Assembly (NCBI GenBank): GCA_005776585.1
Contig: SXOX01000185.1
Span: 20,013-84,012, forward strand
From: Pseudomonadota bacterium
GTDB lineage: Bacteria > Myxococcota_A > UBA9042 > GCA-2863065
Length of the DNA: 64,000 bases
Direction: 5' to 3'
Shown: piece by piece, positions 39,191 to 50,000 of the stretch
How the letters are laid out: each line of letters opens with the position of its first letter
How positions within the stretch are numbered: the first letter of the stretch is position 1
Translations under genes and position numbers: made by a program
The notes under the pieces: generated by a model
Databases searched by the model: none
The model's input: the letters and a program-made list of their open reading frames with translations, nothing else
What the model was told of the DNA's origin: nothing

Positions 39191-41583
39191 CCACGGGACG
39201 CGAACGAGGAGGGCAGGTGCAGCGCGACGAGGTGGCGATCGCCCACCGTTGGCGCGGCAAAGCGCCAGTGCGGCCCGGCGTCACTCGTCTGCCGGCTCAC
39301 GAGGATGGCGGAGCGGCCATTGACGACGAGCGCGACGCGCTCGGTGACGGCCGCCCCTGGCGGGAGCCGAACGTCGAAGGTGGCGGCAGCGCCGGGGAGG
39401 ACGAGCTCGACGAGGCCGGGGGTCTTCGGCGTCGACGGCGTGAGGTAGCGCTCGGCGCGAAGCGGCTCGCGGGAGTCGACGACGAGCGCGTCACGTCCAC
39501 CCCAGGCGCGATCGGCGGGATTGCGGTACAGCCGAAGCTCGATGCCGGGGAAGGTGTGGGTCTGGAGGAGCTCGAGCTGCGTATCGAGCGCGGCGAGCTG
39601 ATGTTGGGTGAGCGCCTCGTCGAACTTGGGGATTCCGAAGTTGGTCTCGTGCAGGACGGCGACCCAGAGGCGCTGAAAGGCCAGGCGGTCCACCACGGTC
39701 TCCAAAGGCAGATCGTCGAGCCCCTCGACGAGGGGTCCATGCATCGTCGAGGCCCCCACCGCCAACGGGCGCGCCTGCATCCCGGTCAGGAGGTCAGGCG
39801 GCTTGCCTTGCGCGAGGTGGTACTGGAACGGATCGCCATAGAATGACGCGGGGAGGACGGCGTACGCGTCGCCGGGCGCGCCGAGACGCGCCATGGTCTG
39901 GACAGCGTGGTCCTGGGCTGGCCGCTGGGGCGTGGTCACGAGCACCACGGCCTGGACCAGCGAGCCGAGCGCCAGCAGCGCCACGGGCCACCGGCGCCAC
40001 CCCGTGGCGGCGGCGGCGATCGGCACGAGGAAGCCGACGAGCAGCGGCCGAACCCAGCGAAACGCGTAGTAGACCCGCCCGCCGCCGACGGTCGTGCTCA
40101 TCGTATGGCTGAACACTAGCAGCAGCACGACGCACGCGACGTGACCGGCGAGCAGCCAGGACACCGCGCGATGCCGTCGGTAGAGGTCGCGCAGGCCGAG
40201 CCCGACCAGGGGCAAGGTAACGAGGGCGAGCCATGCCGCCTGGGTCGGCAGCCCCGTCAGAACGGCGAGGAAGCGACCGACGAACGCCGCTGCGCCGGGG
40301 CTCTCGGAGAAGACCGGAGACATAAGCGCAAAGCGCACCGAGCTGTTCGAGACCATGGTCCACAGGCGGTCCGCATCACAGAGCGGCAGGATGAGCGCGG
40401 CGGCGAATGCCAGCAACGCCTCGGCCAACACCCTCGGCCGGTGGCGCCACCACGCGAACAGCAGCGCTCCGAGCTGTGCCGCCGAGACGGCCGCGAAAGC
40501 GTAGTGACTGAAGAACCCCAGGACGTGTGTGAGGCTGAACGCCGTCCACAGGAGCCAGCGACGTGAGCTGCGATCGTCGCCGACCCGAAGGAGCAACCAC
40601 ACGCTGGCGGCTCCCATGAGGCCAGCAAACGCATACGGCGTCGCATCACGCCCGTAGTAGAGGGCGAGGGGCATGGTCGCTGCGAGCAGGCCGGCGAGGG
40701 ACATGCGCCAAGGGTCGAGCAGACGGCGCGCGATGGCGACGACGAGGGCGACGAACCCTCCGAACGCGAGCACGGATGGGAGCCGAAGGGCTGTGGGCGC
40801 GGTCGTCACCGACGCGACGGCGCGGAGGATCAGCGGTTCGATGGGGGCATGGGAGAGCTCCGACGAGATCGGGTTCGAGATGACACCGAGCCAGTTGGAC
40901 GGACGCACGCCCTCGTGAAAGTAGGAGTACTCGAGGAGATCGAGGGGCTCATGGCCCAGGCCGACGAAACCGAGGCCGCCGGCCAGAACAGCGAAACTGA
41001 GAGGCGCCCACCGGACCGCAGGTCGCGGGTGTGGTTGGCGTGGGAGCGGCAGCTCGACCTCCACGTGGGCCGGTCCTTTCGCGCGCCGAGCTGCACGGAG
41101 CAGCCAAAACGCCAGCAGGACCAGGAGGCCGAGTAACCCGAAGCCCACGGACCGGTGGGGCCCCTCGGGTGCACGAGCCCCTGACCAGAGCACGTGGGTG
41201 CGCTCGAGGTCGGGGACTTGCACCGCGAGTGACTCGGGCGCGCCCTGTGCGCACGGCCCGAGGACCGGAAAGACGCGTCGACAGCCGTCGAATCGCTCCG
41301 CGACGAGATCGTCGTAGGAGCAGCCGCTCGCGACCATGGGGTAGACGACCTCCGCCGCCGACACCGTAATCGCAAAGGCTCCCGTGTCGCGATCCACGGG
41401 CGCGATCCCCGCAACGAGCCGTGACTCGCGCAGGTCGCGCCCACGAAGAGCGACGATCCACAGGCCGTCAGCCGCACCTCCGCCTCGAACACGACCGCGT
41501 AGCTCCCATGCCGTGGCCTCGGTCGACAGCGACATCGCACCTGCGACCGCAATCCACCCAAGCCACGAGCCACCCCGACGCAC
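39166..41583 (-). CDS. Polytopic GT-C-type glycosyltransferase candidate, paralog 2
   Basis: 805 aa; shares SNPISSELSHAPIEPLILRAVASVT and LYYGRDATPYAFAGLMGAA with paralog 1; 25-bp overlap with paralog 1. Confidence 0.75.
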   Translation of the reverse strand: MRRGGSWLGWIAVAGAMSLSTEATAWELRGRVRGGGAADGLWIVALRGRDLRESRLVAGIAPVDRDTGAFAITVSAAEVVYPMVASGCSYDDLVAERFDGCRRVFPVLGPCAQGAPESLAVQVPDLERTHVLWSGARAPEGPHRSVGFGLLGLLVLLAFWLLRAARRAKGPAHVEVELPLPRQPHPRPAVRWAPLSFAVLAGGLGFVGLGHEPLDLLEYSYFHEGVRPSNWLGVISNPISSELSHAPIEPLILRAVASVTTAPTALRLPSVLAFGGFVALVVAIARRLLDPWRMSLAGLLAATMPLALYYGRDATPYAFAGLMGAASVWLLLRVGDDRSSRRWLLWTAFSLTHVLGFFSHYAFAAVSAAQLGALLFAWWRHRPRVLAEALLAFAAALILPLCDADRLWTMVSNSSVRFALMSPVFSESPGAAAFVGRFLAVLTGLPTQAAWLALVTLPLVGLGLRDLYRRHRAVSWLLAGHVACVVLLLVFSHTMSTTVGGGRVYYAFRWVRPLLVGFLVPIAAAATGWRRWPVALLALGSLVQAVVLVTTPQRPAQDHAVQTMARLGAPGDAYAVLPASFYGDPFQYHLAQGKPPDLLTGMQARPLAVGASTMHGPLVEGLDDLPLETVVDRLAFQRLWVAVLHETNFGIPKFDEALTQHQLAALDTQLELLQTHTFPGIELRLYRNPADRAWGGRDALVVDSREPLRAERYLTPSTPKTPGLVELVLPGAAATFDVRLPPGAAVTERVALVVNGRSAILVSRQTSDAGPHWRFAAPTVGDRHLVALHLPSSFASRGWRLEAHR

Positions 41584-41605
41584 GTCAGGGAGACTAATGG
41601 GAGCG

Positions 41606-41628
41606 TCTGGCGCCGTCGAGGCGCCAGA
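41606..41628. other. Perfect inverted repeat TCTGGCGCC-GTCGA-GGCGCCAGA (9-bp stem, 5-nt loop)
   Basis: Read directly; abuts the stop codon of the 41629..41691 micro-ORF; no T-tract on either side. Confidence 0.85.
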
Positions 41629-41691
41629 TCACGCGGGCGGCGTAGGACGCGGTCGGGGCACGGGCGCGGGGCGCCAGTTTGTCGTGCTCAT
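41629..41691 (-). CDS. Proline-rich 20-codon micro-ORF (MSTTNWRPAPVPRPRPTPPA), candidate leader peptide
   Basis: ATG with GAGGAG SD 7 nt upstream; 9 of 20 codons are Pro; stop followed immediately by hairpin. Confidence 0.4.
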   Translation of the reverse strand: MSTTNWRPAPVPRPRPTPPA

Positions 41692-41742
41692 GGTGACTCT
41701 CCTCGGTTTCAGTTCATTGCGACGACGATCGCCGCAATGGGT

Positions 41743-41771
41743 AGCATCCTGAGCCTCTCGCGCCATGTCAA
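41743..41771 (-). promoter_or_regulatory. Candidate sigma70-type promoter TTGACA-N17-GATGCT
   Basis: Perfect -35 (plus-strand tgtcaa 41766-41771), 17-nt spacer, GATGCT; within the 41584-41817 gap. Confidence 0.45.
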
Positions 41772-41817
41772 ACGGTCCGGAGGGCGCGGGCGCCCGTTGT
41801 GTAATGTTTCTCGACCC

Positions 41818-43317
41818 TTAGAACTGAAACTCCACGAACGGGTACTCCGGGCTCGACCGATCGCGTGGCGTCGTCGGTTCCAGGAGTGAGGGTACGCGGA
41901 GTGACTGTGTGAGGGCGTCCCAGTGCATGCGTCGGGCCACGCCGCAGCCCGAGGCGGCCTGCCATTCGACATGCGCGAGGCCGGTAGAGACCGCCCGCTC
42001 GAGCCGCCCATCGCGAAGTCGGCGACACCGAACACAGCGAGATGCGTCGGCTCCGACGAAGACGTCCGCGTTGAGCACGACCTGACTGGCGACCTCATCG
42101 GCGTCGGTCTCGGAGACCGTCGTCAGCTCCAGTGGCGCGCAGCGCGGGCCTACGTGCGCTGCGAGCGCAGCGGCGACGCGATTGGCGGTCAGCGTCCCTT
42201 CTCGCCAGACCCGCTCATTGGCGACGCAGAGCGCCAGGAGCGCCGCGAGCGTCACCGCGACGACGAGCTTGGCACGCGCCCCCTCGACCGACTGCGGCAG
42301 GGCCAGCGCGAGCCAGATCGCGGACGCAGCGAGCGGCAGGTGAAAGAAGTACCAGCGAAGCTCGAAGCCACCCTCGGCCGCCGAAACGAAGCGCCACGCG
42401 TCGTGGTACTGCGGAAGGAACGGCAGCATCGTGGCCAGAACGACCGCGGTCCCCCGACGAAGCGGCCTGCGCCAGGCCAAGCCCACGACGGTCGCTGCGA
42501 GCAGAACGAAGGCGACGACACGGAGCGCGCCCGCGCCAGCAACGGCCGGATGCACGGGCATGAGCGGCCAACCAAGCGCAGCGAGGAGCGCCAACTGGGG
42601 AGACTCGACCCAATGAAACGAACCGGCCGTGCCGTGACCGGCCGCACGCGTCAGAGCGACGCGCACCGCGACGTGGAGTGCGAGCACGCCTGCATACGCG
42701 AGCAGCCACGCCCATCGCGAACGGTGCGACCCTGCCGTCGGAACGAGGAACACGAGCGCTGAAACACAGGCCGCGTTCTCCCTGGTCAGGGTGGCAAGGC
42801 CGAACCAGAGCAACGCGAGACGATGTCTCCCACGCAGCCACGCCAGCGCCCAGAGGAGGAGCGGCGCGGTGACCGTCATCCCCTCGAAGCCGCTATGGGG
42901 CCACGCGAGCGCTTCGGAGTGCAGCGGAAACGCCGCAAAGACGAGCGAAGCGACCGCGGCGCGTACCGTGCCCGACCCGACCACGACCGCGCATCGAGCA
43001 ATGAGCACGGACGAGGCGAGATGCAGCAGTGCATTGGTCACGAGCCGCGGAGCGGCGGCGCCACCAAACAGCGCAAACTCGACTCCGGCACGTGCAGTCG
43101 AGAGCGGACGCCACGTCGGCTCGGAGGTCCACAGCGTCGCCAGCTGCTCAAGCCGGTCGCCCCAACCTGCCGAGGCGACCGCCTGGCCCATGCGCAACAC
43201 GAAGGCGTCATCGCCATCGAGATAGCCCCCAGGCCAAGCCGCGCCCACCTGAACGGCTACGATGACGCCGAGCGCAACCCAGTAGCTGAGCGGAAGGCGC
43301 TCCGAGCCCGCCGTCAT
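41818..43317 (-). CDS. Polytopic membrane protein (GT-C-like)
   Basis: 499 aa, many TM segments; GYLDGDDAFVLRMGQAV early-loop acidic motif and TLWTSEPTWRPLSTARAGVEFALFG, compatible with GT-C; starts 1 nt after GT2 stop. Confidence 0.65.
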   Translation of the reverse strand: MTAGSERLPLSYWVALGVIVAVQVGAAWPGGYLDGDDAFVLRMGQAVASAGWGDRLEQLATLWTSEPTWRPLSTARAGVEFALFGGAAAPRLVTNALLHLASSVLIARCAVVVGSGTVRAAVASLVFAAFPLHSEALAWPHSGFEGMTVTAPLLLWALAWLRGRHRLALLWFGLATLTRENAACVSALVFLVPTAGSHRSRWAWLLAYAGVLALHVAVRVALTRAAGHGTAGSFHWVESPQLALLAALGWPLMPVHPAVAGAGALRVVAFVLLAATVVGLAWRRPLRRGTAVVLATMLPFLPQYHDAWRFVSAAEGGFELRWYFFHLPLAASAIWLALALPQSVEGARAKLVVAVTLAALLALCVANERVWREGTLTANRVAAALAAHVGPRCAPLELTTVSETDADEVASQVVLNADVFVGADASRCVRCRRLRDGRLERAVSTGLAHVEWQAASGCGVARRMHWDALTQSLRVPSLLEPTTPRDRSSPEYPFVEFQF

Positions 43318-43318
43318 C

Positions 43319-44032
43319 TCAGGCCGAAACCAGCTCTCGCCAGTGCGTCACGATCTCGCGAGCCGCGTGGCTCACGGCGAAGAGATCGGCCCCCTTGGGG
43401 CGACCCGCCTGACGGGGGCGATGCCTCACGGGAAGCTCGATGACGGCCAGACCCGCACGGGTCGCCTTGGCCATGAGCTCGGCTCCAAACAAGTTCCCTT
43501 CGCAGACGAGGCGAACTCGGTCGAGCACCGAACGCCGCATCACCTTGAGCCCGCAGTCGACGTCCAGGTACTGCGTCCCCGTGGCCAGCCGCACCGACGC
43601 GTTGTAGGCAAACCCGATGGCGCGCCGATGCGGCGGATCGACGCGAGCGTGGCGAGCCCCCGCGACGAGGTCATAGCCTCCGCCCTCCAAGACGGTCGTC
43701 AAGTAGCGCAGGTCCCCCGGGTCGAGCTGACCGTCCCCGTCGAGGTAGGCAACCCGAGCCGCGGTCGCCGACACAAGGCCCCGATAGACGGCCACGCCAT
43801 AGCCGCGACGTTGCTCGTTGCGCAGCACGCGGACAGACAACGCGGAGCACGCCGACCGAGCCACGTCCGCCGTCCCATCGCTGCTGCCATCGTCGACGAC
43901 GACGACCTCCGTCGCGCCAGCTGCCTCCGGCCACCCGCCGACCTGCTCCTCGAGACCCGCAAGCAGCGCGGGTAACGATTCACGTTCGTCGTGCGCCGGA
44001 ATGACGATGGACAGCCACGGGGGCGACGTCAT
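43319..44032 (-). CDS. Glycosyltransferase family 2 (dolichyl-phosphate mannosyltransferase-like)
   Basis: LSIVIPAHDERESLPALLAGL, EVVVVDDGSSDGTADVAR, VAYLDGDGQLDPGDL; ATG overlaps the stop of the giant gene. Confidence 0.92.
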   Translation of the reverse strand: MTSPPWLSIVIPAHDERESLPALLAGLEEQVGGWPEAAGATEVVVVDDGSSDGTADVARSACSALSVRVLRNEQRRGYGVAVYRGLVSATAARVAYLDGDGQLDPGDLRYLTTVLEGGGYDLVAGARHARVDPPHRRAIGFAYNASVRLATGTQYLDVDCGLKVMRRSVLDRVRLVCEGNLFGAELMAKATRAGLAVIELPVRHRPRQAGRPKGADLFAVSHAAREIVTHWRELVSA

Positions 44033-47000
44033 GGACAGAGCGGTTCGCCGACCTTTGCCGAGTTGCCGCACTTGTACTGAGGCTGGCCGTTCTTGGCGCA
44101 GAGGTCGTCGGTGCAGAAGTTGCCATCCTCACAGCCGTCGTCAGCGCTGCAGCCGTTGCAGCCGGGCGTGACCGTGAACTTGCATCCGCTCTGTGAGCCC
44201 GTGTCGCAGAAGTCGGTCGTGCACGGGTTGTAGTCGTTGCACACGCGGGGCGAGTAGACGCACACTCCCTGGAAGCACTCGGAGTAGGTGCACTGGGTCT
44301 CGTTTCCGCACTGCGCGCTCGGAGCACCAGGGGGATCCGTGCAGACCTTGAAGACCGAGGCAGGATCTGACGTGCAGACACCCGTGGCGTTGTCGCAGGT
44401 ATCGAGCGTGTTCGGGTTGCCGTCATTGCAGCCCGACTTGAGCGCGACGCTGCACTTGCCCGCGACACAGGAGGTCTTGTAGCACGGGCCCAGGGTCGGG
44501 CAATCCGTCGCCTGAGTGCACGTCTTTCCGCCGCAGGTGCTGTCGACCAGCTTCATGCAGCCCGAGTTCGTCGCGTCACACAGCGCCGAGCCATCGACCG
44601 TGCACGGGTTGCCGTCGTTGCACTCAACCGCCGTGTGGCTGCATTGCCCGGAGACCAGGTCGCAGCGGTCAACCGTGCAGTTGTCAACGTCCAGGCACTC
44701 GCGATCGAGCGTGCACTTCACAATGTTGCACTCCGGTACCGCGCTCGGCAGGTCGTAGCAGTTGCCGGTGGAGTCGCACAGGTCGATCGTACAGTCGTTG
44801 TTGTCGTCGCAGTCGAGCTCCTGAGACACCAGCTTGCACTTCCGACACCCTGCAATGAGCGTATGACTGCACTGCGCCGTCGACGTGTCACACAGATCCG
44901 TGCTGCACAGGTCGAAGTCGTTGCAGTCGGCGTTGTTGGAGCATCCCTGGCAGCCCGGGAGCGCGGTGAAGATGCAGCCAACCGCCGGATCGCAGGCGTC
45001 GGTCGTGCAGGGGTTCAGGTCGTTGCAGTGAATCGCGACCACGAAGCACTCGCAGTTGGCCTCACCAGACAGGCAGTTGCCTTGCGCGCCACTGCACGTG
45101 GCCGGGTTGCACTTGTCCCCAAAGTCGCAGTCGGCGTTCGTAGTACATGAGCCCGTCCAGTTGCACCCGGGCACAGACACGGTCTTGATGAGACCGGTCA
45201 GGTTGTCGCAGTAGTGCTTGGTGCACGGGTCATCCGGGGGAATCGGCACCAGCTCGGGCTCCTGACAGATGCCATTGAGGCACTTGTGAACCGAGCACTT
45301 GAGGCCATCATCGCAGTCAGCGTCTTGGACGCAGGTCGCCGTGCACGGGATGGCCGGCTGAAGCAGGCAGCCCGTCACCGGATCGCAGGCGAGCTTCGAG
45401 ACGGTGTTCGCGCCTGACCCGGTCGTCGTGAACTCGGTGGTACACGCAAGGCCGTCCTGGCAAGCGACGGTTCGAGACTCGCAGAAGCCGTTGACGCAGC
45501 GCTCGAACGTGCAGGCATTCGAGTCAAAGCAGTCCACGTCCTTGGCGCACGCCTTCTTGCCGCAGTTGGAGTTGTACTTGTTGGTGCACGCGTGCGTCGT
45601 GGGGTTGCAGATATCGGACGTACAGACGTCGGCGTCGTTGCAGTCGGCGTCGCTCGTGCCACACGCATTCTTGCAGTTGATGATCTTGGTGAACTGGCAG
45701 CCATTCGTCTTGCTGCACGTGTCAGTGGTGCATGCGTTCGAGTCGCTGCACTCGAGCGGATCGAGCAGGCAGTACCCGGAAGGCATGCAGCTGTCGACCG
45801 TGCAGGCGTCCGAGTCATTGCAGTCGAGGCTCGTCACGCACTTGCCCTTGCATCCCGCGACCGTCTTGGACGTGCACGTCCCGTTCTTGCAGGTGTCGAG
45901 CGTGCAGGGGTTGCCGTCATCGCACACGAGCACCTGTACGGCGCACTTGCCCGACTGACAGACGCCTGGAGCGCACTTGTTCCCGGTATCGCAGTCGGCG
46001 TCTGTGGCGCAGCTCGCCGTGCACTCCAGATCGGGCGTGGTGACGCAACCGCGCGTCGGATCGCAGATGGTCAATGAGGTGCAGGGCTTGCCATCATCGC
46101 ATTGGGTCGCCGTCCAGAAGCACTTGCCGGCGACGCGGTCGCAGCGATCGGCCGTGCACGCGTTGCCGTCAAAGCAGTCCATGTCCGCCGTGCAGTTCTT
46201 CGGACAGGTCACCGTCGTCACGGCGTCGTGCCAGCACTTCAGGGCCGAGGTCGGGTCGTTCTCTTCGGTTCGACAGTAGTCGATGGTGCAGTTGTCCCCG
46301 TCGTTGCAGTGGTAGTTCGTGGTGCACGGTCCGCCACCCCAGCCGCCGCACTTGGGCAGCGTCGGATCTGCGACGTGGAGACAGAATGAGAGCACTGCAT
46401 GACATGAATCTACGGTACACGCATTACCGTCGTCGCAGGCGACCGCCTGCGTACTCGCAGGCAGGGTCGGGTTGCACTTGGTGCAATCAGGCACCTTGAA
46501 GACGATACACCGGTGGGACGTCTGGTCGCACTGGCCAAACGAGCAGATGTCCGAGACGCCGCACTCCGCGTTGAGCGTGCACGGCAGACAGTTCGAGATC
46601 AGGTCGAACGTGCACACGCCCGACGTACACACGCCGGTCGTGCAGGCGTTGCCGTCGTCGCAGTCCGCACCCGTGACGCAGCCGGTACAGCCGGCAATCG
46701 GGACGAACTCGCACTTCTTGGTCGCGACGTTGCACGAGTCTACGGTGCACGGATTGTAGTCGTTGCATGCAATCTCGATCTGGAAGCACGCGCCCTCGAC
46801 GCAACGCGGTGGAGCACATCCTGCGACGCCGACGTCCGGGCAGTCCGAATCGGCGAAACACGCACCAGAGCACGTCGGATCGGCCGGATGACCACAGGCC
46901 TTCTTCACGGAATCGCAGATGTTGAACGTGCAATCGTCGTCGTCCTCACACAGGTTGTCACCTTCCAGCTTGCAAGCACCTGCGACGCACGTGTAGCCGC

Positions 47001-50000
47001 TGCACGCATCGACCTCCTGGCAATCCGCGGTCGTGTTGCACGGCTTCCCGTTCGGTACACGGTGCAGGTAGGTGCAACCATATCCCTCGATACAGGAGCC
47101 GTTCGCCGGAATGGCGGGGTTGGCCGAGTACACGCAGTCGGGAGCGAGGTGGCGACACAGGCTAGAGCCGACATAGCACTCGTCCCGAGTGCAGGTGTGA
47201 TCGTCGACACACTCGGAGTCCGTCTTGCAGTAGATGGTCGGGCAATTGGGGACCGGCTCATACGAGCATTGACCGAGGACGCAGGCGTCAGAGGTGCAGG
47301 CGTCGTCGTCATCACAGTCACTCGACGCCGAGCACTGGCCGTCGACGCACGACCCGGCGACCTTCGTGAACGTGCAGCCCACCGCAGGATCGCAGGAGTC
47401 AACGGTGCAGCTGTTGTAGTCGTTGCAGTTGTAGGACTCGAAGATGCAGGTCTTGCCGACCGGATCACAGCTCGAACGGAGGCACTTGTTGCCGAGAGCC
47501 AGACAGTCGTCGCTCGTCGCGCATACGGTCCCGCGATTGGTGCAGACGGTGTCCGACTTGTGGACGCACAGGCCATCGACCGGGTTGCAGTAGCTGAACG
47601 TGCACTTGTTCGCGTCATCGCAGACGACGAGCTGATGCTGGCACTTGTACTTGTCGAGGTCGCACACGTCCTTGGTACACGGATTCAGGTCATCGCAGTC
47701 CAGGTCCGCGTCGCAGCCGGCGCAGTTGGCCGTGGAGAAGAACTGGCACCCGCGCGATGGGTCACAGGCCACGGTCCCGAGCGTCGCGTCCACCTCACCG
47801 GTGCACGTGACCTCGTCGTTGCAAATCTTGGCCTTGGAGCCGCACGTAAAGTTCTGAGGCACCGAGGTGTCGCAGAAGTACTCGAGGCACAGGTTGGGAA
47901 CTGCCGGCACGCACTCGGCGTCGGTCCCGCCGGGGCAGGGCGTGCAATTCAACGAGGGCTTCCACGCGCACGTCCCGTTCGCGACGTCACCGGTTGCGCC
48001 CTGACACTCGTCCTGGGTACACGGGTTTCCGTCATCGCAGTCCGCGGCCTTGGCGCAGTACTCCACGCAACCCGCGTACTGGGTGTGGACGCACAGCTGC
48101 GTCGCCGACGTGCATGTATCGTAGGTGCAGTCGATCTTGTCGGCGCAGGCCTTGGGCGTATTGAGGCACTTTCCGCCAATGCAGACGTCGACGGTACATG
48201 CATTGGAGTCGTTGCACGTCGCTGCGGTGGTGCACGCCTGGCCGCACACGGTCGCGACCTTCTCGTGCTCGCAGGGATCGGCGCCCGACTTCGTCGGATT
48301 GCAGAAATCGCGCGTGCAGACGTCCGAGTCATCGCACGTCAAGACGACGTTCTCGCACTTGCCGGTCGTCGGGTTGCAGCTGTCCGCAGTGCATCGGTCG
48401 AGGTCCGCGCACTTCAGCGCCTTGAACTCGCACTGCCCGGTGGCGGGGTTGCAGCTGTCGTCGGTGCACTTGTTGCCGTCGTTGCAGGGCTTGAGCGTCG
48501 ACTTGCAGGTGCCGGCGTTGGCGTCACAGAAGTCGAGCGTACACGGGCTCCCGTCTTCGCAGACCAAGGCAACGCTCTTGCACGTGCCGTTGGTGCAGGT
48601 GTCGAGCGTGCAGTTGTCGCCGTCGTTGCAGGTCTGGGGCGTGAACTTGCAGAGACCTGTGGCCGTGTCGCAGGAATCGCTCGTGCACGCGTTGAGGTCG
48701 TTGCAGAGCACCGGCGAGTTCACGCAGGACCCGGTCACGGTGTCGCAGACGTCGGTCGTGCAGAGGTTGGTGTCCTTGCAGTCCTTGAAGGTGAAGGTAC
48801 ACGCGCCGGTAGTCGCGTCACACGTGTCGATTGTACAGGCCTTGCCGTCGTTGCAGGTGATCGGCGTCGAGAGACACTTGGCCAGGAGGACGTTGCAGAA
48901 ATCGGTCGTGCACTTGTCACCGTCATCGCAGACCAACGGGGTGTACTTGCATCCGGTCGTCTGGTCACACGTGTCGGTCGTGCACGCGTCGTTGTCGTTG
49001 CAGGCACCAATCTGGTCGTGAGCGCACAGGCCGGTCGTCGGCGAGCAGGAGTCCTTGGTGCACGCGTTCTTGTCGTCGCAGTCGATTGGGGTGGCGACGC
49101 AGCCGCCCTTGGCCTTGTCGCACACGTCGGTCGTGCACTTGCTGTTGTCGTCACAGACACGCGGCAACGACTTGCACGTCTTGGTCGCCTGGTCGCACTT
49201 GGCGATCTGGCACGGGTCACCGAACACCAGCGGTCCGCACGTGCCGTCGCTGCCATCCGGGCAACCCACGTCGGGGCAGGCCTTGGCCGGGTTCTGACAG
49301 CCCACGCCGGCCGCGCAGAGGTCGTCGGTGCACAGGTTGCCGTCATTGCACAGATTCGGTGCGTGCTGGCAGTCGCCGTTGACACAGAAGTCGATTGAGC
49401 ACGGGTCGCCATCGTTGCAGGTCTTCTGGTTGTACTTGCAGACCTTGTTCCCGCCCTGCTGGACGCAGACGTCGGTCGTGCACGGGTCGAGATCGTTGCA
49501 CTCGGAGTCCGCGGTGCAGGCGCACAGGACGCCCGGAATCGGGACGTTCTGGCAGCCGATGGCGGAGTTGCAGCTGTCGACCGTGCACGCCTTGCCGTCA
49601 TCACAGCTCTTCGCAGGGTAAGCGCAGCCCGTATCGGCGTCGCACTTGTCGTCGGTGCAGGGGTTCGAGTCGATGCAGACGACGCCCACGTTGCGGCAGC
49701 CCTTCGCGCCATCGCAGAAGTCGACGGTGCACACGTTTCCGTCGTTGCAGTTGACCGCCACATGGACGCAACCGAGGGTCGGCAAGCAGCCGTCGGAGGT
49801 GCACGCGTTCCCGTCGTCGCAGTTGACCAGCGTGTTCACGCAACCGACGAGCTTGTCGCAGTAGTCGTTGGAGCACAGGCTGCTGTCATCGCAGCTGACG
49901 ATCTCGTGGGCGCAGTTGCCCGTGGCCTGACTACAGGAGTCCTTGGTGCACGCGTCGCCGTCGTCGCACGACTTCTTGACGAACACGCAGCCCTTGGTCG

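Noticed and set aside
41606-41628. Hairpin considered as a Rho-independent terminator
   Set aside because: Strong stem but no T-tract follows on either strand; more consistent with a post-transcriptional or attenuation element.
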